Shown: one piece after another, positions 6,550 to 8,232 of the stretch | Numbering within the stretch: position 1 is the stretch's first letter | How the letters are laid out: every line of letters begins with the position of its first letter | Assembly: GCA_947258625.1 (NCBI GenBank) | Contig: CAMYJN010000076.1 | Location: 1-8,232 of the forward strand | Direction of reading: 5' to 3' | Length of the DNA stretch: 8,232 bases | Origin: an uncultured Polyangiaceae bacterium | GTDB lineage: Bacteria > Myxococcota_A > Polyangia > Polyangiales > Houyiibacteriaceae | Made by a program: the position numbers and the translations under genes | Notes under the pieces: model-generated | The model's database searches: none | Told to the model about the DNA's origin: nothing | The model's input: the letters and a program-made list of their open reading frames with translations, nothing else

Positions 6550-7332
6550 TTAGCTCTCGAGCGGCTCGATGTGGGCCGCGTGAAGAGCACGCAGACCGGC
6601 CTGGGTTCGCACGAGGGCTGCGCCGTCATGATCGATGCCCTCGAACATACCTTCGCCGCCTTCAAATCGGATTCGTTCGCCAAGAAGCGCGAGGCTAGGC
6701 CGAAGGGCGTCCACCACCACAGCTGCGCCGTCCTTGACGAGCCGGTTTACCCAGCGCTCCATATGAAACAGGACGGCGGCCAGCACTTCGGCGCGATCCA
6801 ATGGATTCTCGCCGGGCGCTTCGGCTCGCAGTGACGTGGCCACGCCTTCGAGCGCCTCGGGCCATTGCATGCGGTTCACGTTGAGCCCCACGCCGATGAT
6901 GACCGAATCGATCCGTATCCCAAGCGTCCGGCTTTCGACGAGAATGCCAGCGCACTTGCGTCGATCGATCCAGATGTCGTTCGGCCACTTCACCTGGACG
7001 GCCCGGCCGTGTACGAAGCTGGCCGCCGCGTCGCGAACCCCGAGCCCGCTCGCAAGCGTCACCAATGCAGTCGAGGCGGGTTCGACCGAGGGGCGGGCGA
7101 TCACCGAGAAATAGAGGTCGGAGCGCGGCGGCGAGTCCCACCGCCGCCCGTGCGCGCCGCGCCCACGAGTTTGTTGGCCGGCAAGCACCACGTGGCCGTC
7201 ATCTGCACCGTCCGCAGCAGCGGAAGACGCATCGTCCATCGTCGATGCGCTACTCTCTTTGATGGTCAACGACCGGCCCCAGCCACCACGGATCAACTCG
7301 CCGAGTCGCTCGGGCTGCAGATCCTCGACCAC
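6550..7332 (-). CDS. birA: Biotin--[acetyl-CoA-carboxylase] ligase (BirA-type, no repressor domain)
   Basis: The product is 260 residues. It uses ATP and biotin to form biotinyl-AMP and attaches biotin to the lysine of carrier domains, mainly the acetyl-CoA carboxylase subunit AccB. The catalytic motifs are all present: R-G-R-G-A-H-G-R at 56-63 (biotin/AMP loop), K-W-P-N-D-I at 115-120, K-C-A-G-I-L-V-E-S at 126-134 and G-V-G-L-N-V-N at 147-153. A C-terminal SH3-like part of about 50 residues follows. The N-terminal DNA-binding winged helix of E. coli BirA is absent, so this is a ligase only and should not repress bio genes. The start is GTG at 7332-7330, with GGAG (7343-7340) seven bases upstream inside the end of nadC. 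The gap after nadC is 3 bases, so translational coupling within one operon is likely. Confidence 0.95.
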   Translation of the reverse strand: MVEDLQPERLGELIRGGWGRSLTIKESSASTMDDASSAAADGADDGHVVLAGQQTRGRGAHGRRWDSPPRSDLYFSVIARPSVEPASTALVTLASGLGVRDAAASFVHGRAVQVKWPNDIWIDRRKCAGILVESRTLGIRIDSVIIGVGLNVNRMQWPEALEGVATSLRAEAPGENPLDRAEVLAAVLFHMERWVNRLVKDGAAVVVDALRPSLALLGERIRFEGGEGMFEGIDHDGAALVRTQAGLRALHAAHIEPLES

Positions 7333-7335
7333 GGG

Positions 7336-8184
7336 CTAGCTCCAGTCCAAGCCGAGATCACAGGCTGGCGACGAGTGAGTAAGCGCGCCGACGCTAATGA
7401 CATCGACGCCGAGTGCGCCCAAGCGAGCGACGCGATCGAGGGTGATGCCGCCCGACACTTCAACGAGCGCCCGGCCAGCTACGAGGGTGAGCGCGGCACC
7501 CACCTGCTCGTCGTCGAAATTATCCAGCATCACGATGTCGGCTCCCGCGGCCAGCGCTTCCTTCAGCTGCCCCGGAGTGTCGACCTCGCATTCGATGCGG
7601 CAGGTGTGTGGCGCATAGGCTCGCGCCCGCTGAATCGCGTGACGGACGCCACCGGCCGCGGCGATGTGGTTGTCCTTGATCAAAACGGCAGCACCCAAAT
7701 CTTCGCGATGGTTGTGGCCACCACCGCAGCGAACTGCATAGCGTTCGAACGCACGGAGCCCGGGGGTGGTTTTTCGGGTGTCGGTGATTCGGGTCGACGA
7801 ACCCTCGGGCAAGGCGTCGACGAAACGCTTCGCCATCGTCGATACGCCGGTGAGGCGTTGCATGAAGTTGAGCGCGACTCGCTCGCCAAGCAGAATCGAC
7901 GTCGCGGGCCCGGAAATCGTGGCGAGCGTCGTGCCCGCTCCGCAGGGCTCGCCGTCCTCCACGTGCCTCTCGACATCGACGAGAAGGTCGAGCTGCGCAT
8001 ACACCTCTTCGAGAATCGGAAGCCCGCAAACGACGACGGGCTCGCGGCAGTTGAGCTTGGCCGTGCCGATCGTGGTCGATTCGACGCATGCCTCGCTGGT
8101 CAGGTCTCCGCGGTCGATGTCTTCGGAAAGCGCGCGACGAACCGTTTCCGTGAGAATGGGGGGAGCGGGCGGAGTGACCTGCAT
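7336..8184 (-). CDS. nadC: Nicotinate-nucleotide diphosphorylase (carboxylating), quinolinate phosphoribosyltransferase
   Basis: The product is 282 residues, the normal size for NadC. It converts quinolinate and phosphoribosyl pyrophosphate to nicotinate mononucleotide, CO2 and pyrophosphate, the third step of de novo NAD synthesis after NadB and NadA. Family motifs appear in order: E-D-I-D-R-G-D-L-T-S-E (21-31), G-E-R-V-A-L-N-F-M-Q-R-L-T-G (100-113), T-R-K-T-T-P-G (136-142), R-C-G-G-G-H-N-H-R (152-160), L-I-K-D-N-H (168-173), E-C-E-V-D-T (198-203), M-L-D-N-F (219-223) and E-V-S-G-G-I (242-247). These include the basic residues that bind quinolinate and phosphates. The ATG at 8184 has no Shine-Dalgarno, but TATAAC lies 6 bases upstream. 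It is the first gene of the apparent nadC-birA-ygfZ(-erpA) block. nadA and nadB are not in the window. Confidence 0.97.
   Translation of the reverse strand: MQVTPPAPPILTETVRRALSEDIDRGDLTSEACVESTTIGTAKLNCREPVVVCGLPILEEVYAQLDLLVDVERHVEDGEPCGAGTTLATISGPATSILLGERVALNFMQRLTGVSTMAKRFVDALPEGSSTRITDTRKTTPGLRAFERYAVRCGGGHNHREDLGAAVLIKDNHIAAAGGVRHAIQRARAYAPHTCRIECEVDTPGQLKEALAAGADIVMLDNFDDEQVGAALTLVAGRALVEVSGGITLDRVARLGALGVDVISVGALTHSSPACDLGLDWS
7340..7343 (-). promoter_or_regulatory. Ribosome binding site of birA
   Basis: GGAG on the minus strand, within the last codons of nadC, lies 7 bases before the GTG start of birA. It supports GTG 7332 as the start and suggests coupling to nadC translation. Confidence 0.6.
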
Positions 8185-8190
8185 ACCGCA

Positions 8191-8196
8191 GTTATA
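8191..8196 (-). promoter_or_regulatory. -10-like TATAAC directly upstream of the nadC start
   Basis: TATAAC (5 of 6 to TATAAT) ends 6 bases before the ATG at 8184, which places the expected transcription start at or next to the A of the ATG. The best -35 candidate, CCGAGA at an 18-base spacing, matches only 3 of 6. There is no Shine-Dalgarno. It would drive the nadC-birA transcript. The other bases up to the window edge (8185-8232) hold no gene that I can see. Confidence 0.45.
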
Positions 8197-8232
8197 GCCA
8201 ACTCCGCGTGAGAATCTCGGAATAAAGGTTGC

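Noticed and set aside
6865..8211. 448-codon open frame on the plus strand opposite nadC and birA
   Set aside because: It covers two minus-strand genes that have full sets of family motifs. The translation is rich in Arg, Ala and Gly with no domain I recognise, as expected of a mirror frame in G+C-rich DNA.

Overview
The window looks like chromosomal DNA of a G+C-rich, Gram-negative-type bacterium. A Myxococcota-like (former deltaproteobacterial) host is my best guess. It rests on an RpoH-like sigma factor of the kind found as paralogues in myxobacteria, a very large TPR protein, and single-domain BirA next to NadC. This is inference from gene content; no 16S or marker comparison was possible. 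All six genes I support lie on the minus strand. I see no mobile element, CRISPR array, tRNA or rRNA. Several long open frames on the plus strand are codon-bias shadows.

Layout in transcription order, from high to low coordinates. nadC (quinolinate phosphoribosyltransferase) is followed after 3 bases by birA (biotin-protein ligase without the repressor domain). Then come ygfZ (folate-binding Fe-S maintenance factor) and erpA (A-type Fe-S carrier). A 173-base, relatively A/T-rich spacer follows, then an RpoH-like sigma factor gene. After an 83-base spacer starts a giant TPR gene that runs from 4105 to the window edge without a stop: at least 1368 codons, half the window, and its C-terminus is outside.

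The first four genes form a cofactor block. NadC makes the NAD precursor from the product of NadA, an Fe-S enzyme. BirA loads biotin, which is made by BioB, also an Fe-S enzyme. YgfZ and ErpA keep Fe-S enzymes supplied and active. The sigma factor and the TPR protein may form a second unit: a regulator followed by a large cytoplasmic protein-interaction scaffold. No functional link between them can be proved from sequence.

The points most worth following up are these. The TPR protein is built from about 18 copies of a roughly 72-residue double-TPR unit with a recurring W-x-x-L signature. Its start is preceded by a Shine-Dalgarno-like GGAG placed on an ATG-TAA start-stop pair. The sigma factor has Ser in place of the usual Trp in region 2.4. 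Finally, nadC, ygfZ and erpA each have a -10-like hexamer exactly 6 bases before the ATG and no ribosome binding site, which suggests leaderless transcripts. I found no convincing new defence or enzymatic system.
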